Source of the DNA: Gammaproteobacteria bacterium
GTDB lineage: Bacteria; Pseudomonadota; Gammaproteobacteria; Pseudomonadales; Litorivicinaceae
DNA length: 34,225 bases
Reading direction: 5' to 3'
Assembly (NCBI GenBank): GCA_024640985.1
Contig: JAHEDY010000022.1
Location: 1 to 34,225 of the forward strand
Under the pieces are notes generated by a model, which saw only the letters and a program-made list of their open reading frames with translations, ran no database searches and was not told the DNA's origin. Shown piece by piece: positions 19,264 through 28,207 of the stretch. Position 1 is the stretch's first letter. Each line of letters begins with the position of its first letter. Made by a program: the position numbers and the translations under genes.

Positions 19264-20684
19264 TCAACTGCTCCTTCTGCCTGCCCATCAAAAACCTGTT
19301 CGAGATGTTCGATTTCATGGACCAATGCGTCAACAAACTCAGGACAACGGGTTGGCACATCACCCCACAAGTCTGGCTCAGAAGCAAAGACAGCCTCCTG
19401 ACCCGGCTCAAGCATCGGTGCAATCCAATCCCATTTCGGATCGACATAAGGAAACGGAATCCGTCCGGCTTGAGCCTGCCGCATAAACACATACCAAGAT
19501 GCAATCCCGTGAATAGAACGCATCGGTACCAAGCCACGATCCACAGTTCCTTGAATCGTTGGCAGGACAAAGATCGGGAACTTACTCACGCCGTCCATAC
19601 AAATCCGTTCCACCGTGTCACCGATATATTGATTGGAAAAGCGCGACTCGATGATATCCCGATAGGCGAACAGATCAATCGGCGAATTGCCGATCGCAGG
19701 AATCACTTCTTCTGTTTCATAAGCTCTAAAGAATGCACGTAATTCAGGATCTAAGATCCCGGCATCATAGGTACGATGCCCTTTCAAAGCCGCTAAGTAG
19801 GTCAAGATAGTGTGGCCACCATTTAACACCCGAATCTTTGCGTCCTCATAGGGCTCCACCTGATCGACGATTTCCACACCGACGGTCTCAAGTGGTGGTC
19901 GACCATTGGCAAAGTCATCTTCAAGCACCCACTGGATGTAGCTTTCGCCCATCACCGTCACGCGATCTTTGACCCCAAATCGCGCCTCCACATCAAGCGC
20001 ATGCGATGGATCAATTCGAGGCGTGATGCGGTCTACCATGCAACAAGGGAAGGTGACATGAGTCTTCACCCAATCCATGGAGGATTGATCACCAGACGCC
20101 TGTAAATACTGCAGCAGTCCAGCTTTCAGCTTGCCACCGTTATCCCGCAAATTATCACAACACAAGAAGGTAACCCCGCCTGACTCCTGATCCATCCGCG
20201 CCTTCACAACAGCATGCAAAAAGGTATAAATCGACGAGCCCATCCCTGCATTTAGACCCTCGACAATGGGTCGCGCGCGCAAGTCCAACACATCATGTTC
20301 ATCGAGGTGATAACCGCTTTCAGTCACGGTCATTGAGACGATACGGATCGCCGGATCAGCGGCTCGAGACACAGCATCTGCATAGTGAGCCGATGCATCA
20401 ATCAATTCGATGATCGAACCAATTTCTCGAAATTCAGTGTCACCGGAAGCCGACATGGTTTTCAGAACATACGACCCCTGCTGGGCCTTTAACGCATCAA
20501 ATAGCGGGCGATCCTCGGCTCTTAAATTCACCCCACAGATTCCCCACTCTGGATGTTGGTCGAGCAATTGATCGATATAAACAGCCTGATGTGCACGATG
20601 AAAAGCACCCACACCCACATGCATGATCCCGGCGGTCACGCGCTGCCTGTCATAGGGAATTCGCTGCAATTGCTCTGTTGCCAT
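19260..20684 (-). CDS. mtlD: Mannitol/arabinitol dehydrogenase, long-chain polyol family
   Basis: An NAD-dependent long-chain polyol dehydrogenase that oxidises D-mannitol to fructose and often D-arabinitol to D-xylulose or sorbitol to fructose. The 474-residue protein has the nucleotide-binding start IMHVGVGAFHRAHQAVYID (residues 20-38) and the family catalytic motif KxxxxNxxH as Lys283, Asn288, His291 within KIRVLNGGHTILTYL. Residues 219-221 DRI and SDNL-like CCDNLRDNG (176-184) are also conserved. No zinc site is expected. Located between xylulokinase (5-base gap) and fructokinase (4-base overlap), which consume its two likely products. The symbol follows P. fluorescens; in Rhodobacter the homologue is mtlK. 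Confidence 0.93.
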   Translation of the reverse strand: MATEQLQRIPYDRQRVTAGIMHVGVGAFHRAHQAVYIDQLLDQHPEWGICGVNLRAEDRPLFDALKAQQGSYVLKTMSASGDTEFREIGSIIELIDASAHYADAVSRAADPAIRIVSMTVTESGYHLDEHDVLDLRARPIVEGLNAGMGSSIYTFLHAVVKARMDQESGGVTFLCCDNLRDNGGKLKAGLLQYLQASGDQSSMDWVKTHVTFPCCMVDRITPRIDPSHALDVEARFGVKDRVTVMGESYIQWVLEDDFANGRPPLETVGVEIVDQVEPYEDAKIRVLNGGHTILTYLAALKGHRTYDAGILDPELRAFFRAYETEEVIPAIGNSPIDLFAYRDIIESRFSNQYIGDTVERICMDGVSKFPIFVLPTIQGTVDRGLVPMRSIHGIASWYVFMRQAQAGRIPFPYVDPKWDWIAPMLEPGQEAVFASEPDLWGDVPTRCPEFVDALVHEIEHLEQVFDGQAEGAVE

Positions 20685-20689
20685 GGCTG

Positions 20690-22132
20690 TTATCCTTCTC
20701 GCGCACGTATCTGCTGCATTGCTTGATACGTCTGTCTGTAATTGATTAATTTAGATTGGTAGTAATCACGTCTCGCACCCGTTGGTACTGAGCGATCGGT
20801 CATCTGTTCCGTGGGATAGGCCAACTTCTGGTTTTTCATCGCCAGTCGAGCCGCACCTAAACTAGGCCCAATCATCGAGCTGTCTGAGGTGTCGACACGA
20901 ATCTCCAGGGCGTTGGCCATCATCTGAAGCCAATACTTCGATCGAGTTCCGCCTCCAATCGAGAGTGTCGATTCAATTTGAGCACCAGCCGCTCGAAGCG
21001 CATCCAGGCCATCGCAAAATGAAAAGGCAACGCCTTCAAGAACTGCCAGACACAAATCATCCACAGTGGTCGACGACGAGAGATTGGCAAACAACCCTCT
21101 CGCATCAGGATCATTGTGCGGTGAACGCTCGCCATTCAAATAGGGAAGAAACTGAACTTGGGTTTCGGTTTGATTCGACACCGATACTCGATTCACCATC
21201 TCGGTCACTGATTGCCCGGTAATGGTCGATAACCAGGTGAGCGAATGCGCGGCGCTTAAAGTGACCGTCATTTGATGCCATCGATCGGGGACTGCGTGGG
21301 CGAAAGCATGGACTGTTTTTTCAGGGCAGGTCTGATGCGTCTCACTGACCGTAAAAATGACACCAGATGTGCCAAGGCTAATCAGCGTTTGTCCTGGCTG
21401 AGAAATCCCAAGAGCAAGCGCCCCACAGGCATTATCACCGCCACCTGCAACCACGGGAACGCGAGGAAGGCCATATTTTCGGCTCGCTTCTGTGGTCACT
21501 GACCCTGTCTCTTCAGGACCCTCAAATACCTCAGGTAACCAGTCGCGTTGGGCATCAGTCATTTCAATTAACGTGTCATCCCACTGTCTGGTTGCCGGAT
21601 TCATCCATAAAGTTCCAGAGGCATCTGATGGATCCGTCGCGAAGACCCCAGTCAGCAACCAACGCAAATAATCTTTCGGCAACAACACCTGCCGAATCCT
21701 CTGAAACACCTCAGGCTCGTGCCGCTTCAGCCACATCAATTTGGGAGCGGTGAAGCCCGGCATCGCCAAATTCCCAGAATGCGCAGTCAATTGTTCCATC
21801 TGTTGATTCAACAAGAGGCATTCATCGGAAGCTCGGCCGTCATTCCACAAGAGGCAGGGCCGTAACACCGAACCCTGCTCATCCAAGCAGGTCGCACCAT
21901 GCATTTGACCTGTCAGCCCAATCCGCTCCACTTGATGCAGTGGAATTTGGGCGGCCAAGGCTGAACACACCTGAATCAGGGCTTGATCCCAATCCGCTGG
22001 GTTCTGCTCAGACCAATTGGCTTTTGGATGACTGACTGTGAGATCGGCCTCTGCGGTTGCACGCACCTGATGCAACTGATCGATCACAACCGCTTTTAGT
22101 GAGGAAGTTCCTAAATCAATCCCTAAAAACAT
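20690..22132 (-). CDS. xylB: Xylulokinase
   Basis: An FGGY-family kinase that phosphorylates D-xylulose to xylulose-5-P. The 480-residue protein has GIDLGTSSLKAVVID at the N-terminus (phosphate loop 1), GLTGQMHGATCLD (72-84), PCLLWNDGRA, DPSDASGTLW and the catalytic GGGDNACGAL with Asp233, the same number as the E. coli base. The C-terminal lobe has LSIGGGTRSKYWLQMMAN. In this operon it handles xylulose formed from arabinitol or xylitol (MtlY in P. fluorescens). The ATG overlaps the stop of the AraC gene (TGATG), so it is translationally coupled to it. Confidence 0.94.
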   Translation of the reverse strand: MFLGIDLGTSSLKAVVIDQLHQVRATAEADLTVSHPKANWSEQNPADWDQALIQVCSALAAQIPLHQVERIGLTGQMHGATCLDEQGSVLRPCLLWNDGRASDECLLLNQQMEQLTAHSGNLAMPGFTAPKLMWLKRHEPEVFQRIRQVLLPKDYLRWLLTGVFATDPSDASGTLWMNPATRQWDDTLIEMTDAQRDWLPEVFEGPEETGSVTTEASRKYGLPRVPVVAGGGDNACGALALGISQPGQTLISLGTSGVIFTVSETHQTCPEKTVHAFAHAVPDRWHQMTVTLSAAHSLTWLSTITGQSVTEMVNRVSVSNQTETQVQFLPYLNGERSPHNDPDARGLFANLSSSTTVDDLCLAVLEGVAFSFCDGLDALRAAGAQIESTLSIGGGTRSKYWLQMMANALEIRVDTSDSSMIGPSLGAARLAMKNQKLAYPTEQMTDRSVPTGARRDYYQSKLINYRQTYQAMQQIRAREG

Positions 22133-23043
22133 CAGGCACCCTCGGGAGCGATATGCGCTGCGGTCCCTGGACTGAGATTCGCTCTGACGACTCGTCGGAA
22201 CTCAGAGGGCGTTACGCCTTTAATCTTCACGAAATGGCGATTGAAATTCGCCACGTTATTAAAGCCAACCGAATAACAGATGGTTGAGATTTGATCGTTG
22301 CTTTCAGTCAGTAGCACGCAGGCCTTACCAATCCGAACTTGATTCACGAAGTCGACAAATTTGTTCCCAGTCGATTTCTGGAAATGCCGTGAGAAGGCGC
22401 TAGCACTCATATCCGCCCTCGCAGCCATGCGCTCAAGTGAGATCTCTTGTGAAAAATTCTCCACCACATAATCCACAGCATCATTGATCTTGGTCTCAAC
22501 GACCCCGGTTAAGGTGGAGTGAATTTTCGCGGTACTGAGCGCCCGCTTATTGGGCCACTCATGCAGTTGCTGTAATACGTTGAGGAATGCCAAAACGCGA
22601 GCGATCCCGTGCGTATCGCGCACCGATGCTAACAACGTTTGTGCTTTTGATTGATCAAAGCCAACAAACTCAACACCGGATCGAGCCATCTCTAACATTG
22701 GTGTGACGTTTTTAAATTCTGGAAAGGCCTCGGCCAGCATTTTTAACGACTCAGGCCGAAATTGGATGACCATATCGCGTAACGAAATGGGATCTGAGGA
22801 ACCGACTTCAGTCACCCAATTATGTGGCAGACGAGGTCCTGTGAGCACAAATTGCCCGGGCTGGTAGCGTCCGATGTAGTCCCCAACGAACACTTTCCCA
22901 GTGGATGCAACCATCAGGTGCAATTCATATTCTTCATGCGCATGCCAACGAATCAAATCGCAAGGCCATCCGTGCTCTAAGTAACGGATACTCCCAAATT
23001 CAGGTGGGACAACTTCAAACTGAGGAACCGTTGCAATCGACAT
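22132..23043 (-). CDS. AraC-family polyol operon activator, MtlR-like
   Basis: A 303-residue AraC/XylS-type regulator. The N-terminal cupin-like sensor (about 20-160) has WHAHEEYELHLMVASTGKVFVGDYIG and PGQFVLTGPRLPHNWV. The C-terminal double HTH (about 190-295) has ISLERMAARADMSASAFSRHFQKSTG and ISTICYSVGFNNVANFNRHFVKIKGVTPSEFRR. Size and operon match MtlR, the mannitol activator of P. fluorescens, but here the gene sits inside the operon between smoS and xylB rather than beside it, so activation would be self-reinforcing. Two bases separate it from smoS. The effector is presumed to be a polyol. Confidence 0.9.
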   Translation of the reverse strand: MSIATVPQFEVVPPEFGSIRYLEHGWPCDLIRWHAHEEYELHLMVASTGKVFVGDYIGRYQPGQFVLTGPRLPHNWVTEVGSSDPISLRDMVIQFRPESLKMLAEAFPEFKNVTPMLEMARSGVEFVGFDQSKAQTLLASVRDTHGIARVLAFLNVLQQLHEWPNKRALSTAKIHSTLTGVVETKINDAVDYVVENFSQEISLERMAARADMSASAFSRHFQKSTGNKFVDFVNQVRIGKACVLLTESNDQISTICYSVGFNNVANFNRHFVKIKGVTPSEFRRVVRANLSPGTAAHIAPEGA

Positions 23044-23045
23044 GA

Positions 23046-23819
23046 TCAGCTCATCCAGTTTCCGCCATCGACGTTGTAGGTCTGTGCAACCACATAGTCC
23101 GAGGCACTGGAGGCCAGAAATAAGGCCATCCCGATTAAATCTTCCGCCGTTCCCATGCGTCCAAAGGGAACCGCCTCACCCACTTCTTTCTTTTTTTGAC
23201 CCGGCTTTTTACCTTCGTATCGAGCGAAAAACGCATCCACACCATCCCAATGCTCACCATCCACCACTCCAGGCGCGATGGCATTGACATTGATTCTATG
23301 AGGAATCAGATTCAAGCCAGCCGATTGCGTCAAACTGATCACCGCGGCCTTGGAAGCGCAATACACCCCTACTAGGGATTCGCCGCGCCGACCTGCTTGG
23401 CTCGCCATATTGATGATCTTGCCGCCACCACCACGTTCAATCATGTGTTTGGCCACAGCCTGTAGCGTGAAGAGCGTGCCTGCGACGTTGATGGAAAAAC
23501 ACCGCTCAAAATCCGCGCGTTCAATCTCCACAATCGGCGCCGCAGTAAAAATCGCAGCATTATTGATCAGCACATCGATCCGACCGAACCGGTCGATCGT
23601 TGTCTGGACGGCCTGCTCAATACTTGATTGATCTGAGACGTCCATCAACACCGCAGCACAACGTTCACCGAGCGACTGGGCGGCCGTTTCTGCCCGCTCG
23701 ATATCTCGATCCGCAATCATCACGGATGCCCCTTCATCCACAAAGGCACGGGCAAAGGCATATCCGATGCCTCGCGCCGCACCGGTGATGAGCACCTGCT
23801 TGCCGCGGATATCATTCAT
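23046..23819 (-). CDS. smoS: Sorbitol (polyol) dehydrogenase, short-chain family
   Basis: A 257-residue classical short-chain dehydrogenase with TGAARGIG (12-19), NNAA (86-89) and the Ser140-Tyr153-Lys157 catalytic triad ([21 protein letters not shown]). Long stretches such as [15 protein letters not shown] and [14 protein letters not shown] are, from memory, nearly identical to Rhodobacter sphaeroides SmoS, which oxidises sorbitol to fructose and galactitol to tagatose. Its ATG overlaps the stop of the transporter ATPase gene (ATGA), tying catabolism to uptake. Confidence 0.93.
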   Translation of the reverse strand: MNDIRGKQVLITGAARGIGYAFARAFVDEGASVMIADRDIERAETAAQSLGERCAAVLMDVSDQSSIEQAVQTTIDRFGRIDVLINNAAIFTAAPIVEIERADFERCFSINVAGTLFTLQAVAKHMIERGGGGKIINMASQAGRRGESLVGVYCASKAAVISLTQSAGLNLIPHRINVNAIAPGVVDGEHWDGVDAFFARYEGKKPGQKKKEVGEAVPFGRMGTAEDLIGMALFLASSASDYVVAQTYNVDGGNWMS

Positions 23820-24817
23820 ATCCTCAATCCGTTCGCATCAAATCGATGAATCATGTCGTCACGCGGCGTCAGATACACTGTGTCACCGTGATCAAAGGAT
23901 ACTTCGCCATCCACTCGCACTGTGATGGTCTCGGCAAGGCCCGTGTCGTGCACATGGAAAAAGGTATCCGACCCTAAATGTTCAGACACACTGATGACTC
24001 CTTTCCAGGCACCTTCGGTGGCAGACACCTTGATGTGTTCTGGTCGCACGCCAATGGCATGTGCGCCTTGTTTGGCTGCTTCATCGCCTTCAATAAAGTT
24101 CATTTTGGGCGACCCAATGAAGCCCGCGACAAAGCGATTGCAAGGCGCACGATATAACTCCAGAGGGCTTCCGACCTGCTCGATGAAACCTGCTTGTAAC
24201 ACGACGATCTTGTCAGCCATCGTCATGGCTTCGACCTGGTCGTGCGTGACGTAGATCATGGTGGTCTTGAGTCGCTTATGCAGTTCACTAATTTCAAGAC
24301 GCATACCAACGCGAAGTGCTGCGTCGAGATTCGACAAGGGCTCATCGAAGAGAAAGGCTGAAGGCTCGCGGACAATCGCACGCCCAATGGCGACTCGTTG
24401 ACGTTGACCACCCGACAACTGCCCGGGCCTGCGATCCAAATAATCTGTCAGATTCAGGACGTCAGCGGCTGTGGTCACCCGTCGATCAATCTCCGCTTGG
24501 TCCATTTTCGCCATCTTTAACGGGAAAGCGATATTCTTCCTAACCGTCATGTGTGGATATAACGCATAGGACTGAAACACCATGGCCAATCCACGTTGCG
24601 CGGGTGGCAGGCTCGTGGTCTCTCGACCATCGATGCAAATACTTCCGCTCGTGACGTCCTCTAGCCCCGCGATTAACCGAAGAAGGGTTGACTTACCGCA
24701 CCCTGAAGGGCCGACAAATACCGTAAACTCACCCTCTTCAATCGTCAGATCGAGCGGCGGAATGACTTCGACATGCTCAAATTTCTTGGTGACTTTTTCT
24801 AAAACAATGCGTCCCAT
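23816..24817 (-). CDS. smoK: Polyol ABC transporter ATP-binding protein
   Basis: The ATPase of a MalK/UgpC-type (CUT1) importer. The 333-residue protein has Walker [10 protein letters not shown] (36-44), Q-loop Gln82 ([14 protein letters not shown]), signature LSGGQRQR (134-141), Walker B FLFDEP (155-160), an H-loop in YVTHDQ, and a C-terminal regulatory beta domain from about 235 with IGVRPEHI. One ATPase gene serves both half-sites. It follows smoG by 9 bases, with AAGGAA as ribosome site, and overlaps smoS. Exclusive match to the smo/mtl polyol system is inferred from context. Confidence 0.94.
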   Translation of the reverse strand: MGRIVLEKVTKKFEHVEVIPPLDLTIEEGEFTVFVGPSGCGKSTLLRLIAGLEDVTSGSICIDGRETTSLPPAQRGLAMVFQSYALYPHMTVRKNIAFPLKMAKMDQAEIDRRVTTAADVLNLTDYLDRRPGQLSGGQRQRVAIGRAIVREPSAFLFDEPLSNLDAALRVGMRLEISELHKRLKTTMIYVTHDQVEAMTMADKIVVLQAGFIEQVGSPLELYRAPCNRFVAGFIGSPKMNFIEGDEAAKQGAHAIGVRPEHIKVSATEGAWKGVISVSEHLGSDTFFHVHDTGLAETITVRVDGEVSFDHGDTVYLTPRDDMIHRFDANGLRI

Positions 24818-24826
24818 GTATTTTCC

Positions 24827-25657
24827 TTATTTGACAGCGCCAAACGTGAGTCCTCGGACGAGTTGCTTCTGACTGAACCAACCGAGGACCAAAATTGGCG
24901 CGATCGCCATTGTTGATGCTGCACTGAGTTTTGCGTAAAAAAGGCCCTCTGGGCTTGAATAACTGGCGATAAATGCGGTTAAGGGTGCCGCCTGGGCCGC
25001 TGTCAGATTGAGCGTCCAAAAGGCTTCATTCCAGGCAAGGATGAAATTCAGCAAGATGGTTGATGCAATACCGGGAATCGCCATTGGAGTGAGTACATAA
25101 AGAATCTCCGAGCGAAGGGACGCACCATCCATACGTGCCGCTTCAAGAATTTCTGACGGAATTTCTTTGAAGTAGGTGTAAAGCATCCAGACGATGATCG
25201 GCAGGTTAATTAGCATCAACACCACCACGAGACCGATTTTGGTATCCAACAACCCAAGCTCAATGAAAATCAGATAGATCGGGTAGAGGACGCCAACCGC
25301 TGGAAGCATTTTGGTCGATAGCATCCACAATAAGATGTCTTTGGTCCGCTTCGAAGGCACAAAAGCCATCGACCAAGCGGCGGGGACAGCGACTAGGATA
25401 CCTAGCAAGGTCGATCCGCCGGCGATGATCACCGAGTTCGTCAGAAACTTTAGATAGTCCGAGCGCTCTTGAACGATCGCATAGTTCTCAAGCGTCCAGT
25501 CAAACATCAAAAAGATTGGCGGATCAGCGATCGCCTGACCTTCGGTCTTAAAGCTTGTCAAAATCGTCCAGAGAATCGGAAAAAAGATCAATAAACCGAT
25601 CGCCCAAGCGAGAGCTGTGTTGACTGTTTTCCGATTGAAAGAAACCGCGCGTGCCAT
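24827..25657 (-). CDS. smoG: Polyol ABC transporter permease, MalG type
   Basis: Inner-membrane permease of the CUT1 importer, 276 residues from ATG 25655-25657 (AGGAG six bases upstream; a TTG one codon earlier is less likely). Six transmembrane helices are apparent, starting with LAWAIGLLIFFPILWTILTSF. The cytoplasmic coupling helix has the EAA motif as EAARMDGASLRSEILYVLTPMAIPG at about residues 182-206. Pairs with the MalF-type permease encoded just upstream. Confidence 0.93.
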   Translation of the reverse strand: MARAVSFNRKTVNTALAWAIGLLIFFPILWTILTSFKTEGQAIADPPIFLMFDWTLENYAIVQERSDYLKFLTNSVIIAGGSTLLGILVAVPAAWSMAFVPSKRTKDILLWMLSTKMLPAVGVLYPIYLIFIELGLLDTKIGLVVVLMLINLPIIVWMLYTYFKEIPSEILEAARMDGASLRSEILYVLTPMAIPGIASTILLNFILAWNEAFWTLNLTAAQAAPLTAFIASYSSPEGLFYAKLSAASTMAIAPILVLGWFSQKQLVRGLTFGAVK

Positions 25658-25666
25658 CAACTGCTC

Positions 25667-26533
25667 CTATTTATCAAGGTTTTGGCCGACGATCCGCATC
25701 AGGAAGATCGCGACGATATTGGCCAGAATGATGGCGTAGACACCACCGGCTGAGCCTAGCCCCACGTTTTGGCTTTCCAAAACGCGTTGGAAAATGAGAT
25801 AGGTGAGGGTTTTCGATCCAAACGCACCGGCTGTGGTGACAAAGATTTCGGCAAAAATCGACAGCAAGAAAATTGTTTGGATCAACAACACCACGGTGAT
25901 GGCGCGACTTAGGTGAGGCAACACGATGTGCCAAAAGCGCTTTAAGGTCGTTGCTCCATCCATTTCGGACGCCTCAAGTTGCTCATGATCCAGCGACTGA
26001 ATCGCTGTGAGCAGGATCAGGGTCGCAAAAGGTAACCACTGCCAACTCACAATGGTAATGATTGAGGTCAAAGAGGCCTGAGACATCCATTGAATCGGTT
26101 CAGCCCCAAAAAACTCCCAAAGATAGGAGAGCAAACCGTAGTTCGCATCCATAAACATATTTTTCCAAACCAATGCCGAGACCGTCGGCATCACAAAGAA
26201 GGGTGCGATCACGAGGATCCGAACCACACCTTGACCCCACATCGGTTGATCCAGCAATAACGCCAGTAAAGTGCCAAGGACCAGAGTAATGAGAAGAACA
26301 CCGCCCACGATGATCAATGTGGTCATCACGCTCGGCCAAAATGAGCTCGATGACACGAATCGAATGTAATTATCAAAACCCACCCAACCCAAATCTCCAC
26401 CGCGCAGCGGGAGATATTTCTTAAAAGAGAACATGAGGGTCATGATGAGGGGAACGAGCATCCAACCGAGGAGCAACATGACAGCTGGTGCCATCATCAA
26501 TCGGGCTGCAGATCGAGAGTGTTGAGTCGCCAC
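25667..26533 (-). CDS. smoF: Polyol ABC transporter permease, MalF type
   Basis: The second permease of the importer, 288 residues, with six hydrophobic segments and the EAA-like loop LEASEMDGATTLKRFWHIVLPHL at about residues 191-213. It starts at GTG 26531-26533, preceded by a modest AAGGGA. It is separated from the binding-protein gene by 80 bases containing a stable hairpin, and from smoG by 9 bases. Confidence 0.92.
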   Translation of the reverse strand: MATQHSRSAARLMMAPAVMLLLGWMLVPLIMTLMFSFKKYLPLRGGDLGWVGFDNYIRFVSSSSFWPSVMTTLIIVGGVLLITLVLGTLLALLLDQPMWGQGVVRILVIAPFFVMPTVSALVWKNMFMDANYGLLSYLWEFFGAEPIQWMSQASLTSIITIVSWQWLPFATLILLTAIQSLDHEQLEASEMDGATTLKRFWHIVLPHLSRAITVVLLIQTIFLLSIFAEIFVTTAGAFGSKTLTYLIFQRVLESQNVGLGSAGGVYAIILANIVAIFLMRIVGQNLDK

Positions 26534-26573
26534 AACGGAATCCCTTCGTCAAAAAGTGGTTAGAATGAATGAA

Positions 26574-26596
26574 TCGGGGCGGTCAAACCGCCCCGA
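26574..26596 (-). other. Stable stem-loop between binding-protein and permease genes
   Basis: TCGGGGCGGT (26574-26583) pairs perfectly with ACCGCCCCGA (26587-26596) around a CAA loop: a 10-bp GC-rich stem. There is no T-run after it on the minus strand, so it is more likely an mRNA-stabilising or partial-termination element that raises the level of the binding protein above the permeases than a full terminator. Confidence 0.75.
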
Positions 26597-26613
26597 CTCG
26601 CTAGCATCCGGAA

Positions 26614-27942
26614 TTAACGGTAACCCGCTGCTTCCATCGCTTCGTTAGTGATGTCTTGAGCTTTACCAAGTGCTTCTTCAACAGACTGCTGTCCTGCATA
26701 GGCTGCTGAAAACTCTTGGCTGACTTGTGTCGCAATTCCAGCAAACTCAGGAATAGCCGCAAACTGAATCCCCACATAAGGGCTTGGTTCAACGGTTGAG
26801 TTGTTTGGATCTGCTGACAAAATCGAATCCAAGGTCATCTGTGCGAAAGGCACTTTCTTGTAGTTGTCGTTTTCATACAACGACACACGTGCTCCTGGAG
26901 GAACGTTAGCCCAGCCTTCTTTAGCGGCAACGAGCTCGATGTAATCTTTCGAAGTCGCCCACTCGATGAACTGAAGTGCTGCTTTTTCCTTCTGAGTTCC
27001 TGCTGGGATGGCAAGAGCCCATGCCCAAAGCCAGTTAGAACGCTTACCAAGACCAGTGTCTGGAGCCAGTGCAAAACCGACTTTATCGGCGACTGTTGAG
27101 TCTTTTGGATTGGTCACAAAAGACGCAGCAACGGTCGCGTCGATCCACATGCCACACTTGCCTTGCTGGAACAATGACAGGTTTTCATTGAAGCCATTGG
27201 TTGCGTAACCTTTAGGACCTGAAGCGTCCATCATATTCTTGAAGAAGTTCAGAGTGTCAGCCCATGGCTTGGTGTCGAACTGCGCATTCCAGTCCATATC
27301 AAACCACCGTGCACCGAAGGAGTTGGACATGGCAGTAATAAATGCACCGCCTTCACCCCATCCAGCTTTACCGCGCAAACAGACACCATTGATGTCATTT
27401 GAACGATCTGTCATGGCTGCCGCCGCTTTTGCGATGAATTCCCATGTTGGCGCATCTGGCATTGACATGCCGGCCTTCGCCATCAGATCCGTCCGGTACA
27501 TGATCATCGAGCTCTCACCATAGAATGGCGCCGCATAAAGCGTACCCTCATGGCTCAAGCCACCACGCATGGCTGGCAGAAGATCATCAACGTCATAGGC
27601 TGCTGACAAGTTATTGGTGTTGAAGTTCACGTTTTTATGCAGTGGCACCAACCATCCATTTGCACCCCAGATTGGTGTTTCGTACATGCCGATTGTCATG
27701 ATATCGAACGCACCACCTTTGGTTGTGATGTCAGTTGTGACACGCTGGCGAAGGACGTTCTCTTCGAGAGTGACCCACTCAACGTTAATGCCCGTTTGCT
27801 GTGTGAACTGATCGGTATAGCCCTGCATCCGAATCATGTCGCCGTTATTCACAGTGGCGATTGTGATTGTTTCTGCGAGAGCCGCGGTTGACGTAGCGAG
27901 TGAGACTGCAAGTGCAACACCCAAAGACGTTTTACGAATCAT
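26614..27942 (-). CDS. smoE: Periplasmic polyol-binding protein of the ABC transporter
   Basis: A 442-residue extracellular solute-binding protein (family 1, CUT1). It has a signal peptide with cleavage expected after the ALA at about residue 23 (STAALA-ETITI), then the mature domain with DIMTIGMYETPIWGANGWLVPL, YAAPFYGESSMIMYRTDLMAKAG and NWLWAWALAIPAGTQ. From memory this resembles SmoE/MtlE of Rhodobacter and Pseudomonas. The AAGGAGT ribosome site is strong. It is the first gene of the polyol operon; the 265-bp region upstream must hold the regulated promoter. Confidence 0.93.
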   Translation of the reverse strand: MIRKTSLGVALAVSLATSTAALAETITIATVNNGDMIRMQGYTDQFTQQTGINVEWVTLEENVLRQRVTTDITTKGGAFDIMTIGMYETPIWGANGWLVPLHKNVNFNTNNLSAAYDVDDLLPAMRGGLSHEGTLYAAPFYGESSMIMYRTDLMAKAGMSMPDAPTWEFIAKAAAAMTDRSNDINGVCLRGKAGWGEGGAFITAMSNSFGARWFDMDWNAQFDTKPWADTLNFFKNMMDASGPKGYATNGFNENLSLFQQGKCGMWIDATVAASFVTNPKDSTVADKVGFALAPDTGLGKRSNWLWAWALAIPAGTQKEKAALQFIEWATSKDYIELVAAKEGWANVPPGARVSLYENDNYKKVPFAQMTLDSILSADPNNSTVEPSPYVGIQFAAIPEFAGIATQVSQEFSAAYAGQQSVEEALGKAQDITNEAMEAAGYR

Positions 27943-28207
27943 TTTTAGACTCCTTGTTATGTTTGTCTATCCACCAAGTGGATGTCGCCATTAAATCGAT
28001 CCGAGATCACGAAGAATAGCGTCTTTCTTGCTCTTATTGATACTATTTTGCATTGTGCATCGCAATAAAAGATTTTTTGTCTCAAAAAAGTATCAACAAT
28101 GGTGGCAAAGTTGATTTTTTCGATCGGTTGATTTCGGTGCCAACGCACGCTCAATAAAATCTTGATAGCATCGCGACGATGAACGAAAACTTTTGGAAGG
28201 GCTTCCA
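27943..28207. promoter_or_regulatory. Divergent control region between smoE and the FrcK-like kinase gene
   Basis: This region contains several copies of a TTGAT half-site. TTGATACT at 28037-28044 has an exact reverse complement AGTATCAA at 28089-28096 (centres 52 bp apart), and further TTGAT copies lie at 28111, 28128 and 28162. A separate dyad, TTGCATTGTGCATCGCAA, is at 28048-28065 and may be an operator for a second regulator. A -10-like TAGTAT (minus) lies next to it. The most likely user is the operon's own AraC-type activator. No single promoter stands out on either strand. Confidence 0.45.

Noticed and set aside
18786-19742. Long open frame on the plus strand (318 codons) across the fructokinase/dehydrogenase junction
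   Set aside because: It lies antisense to two well-supported enzymes, its translation is Gln/His/Arg-rich without any recognisable domain, and there is no ribosome site.
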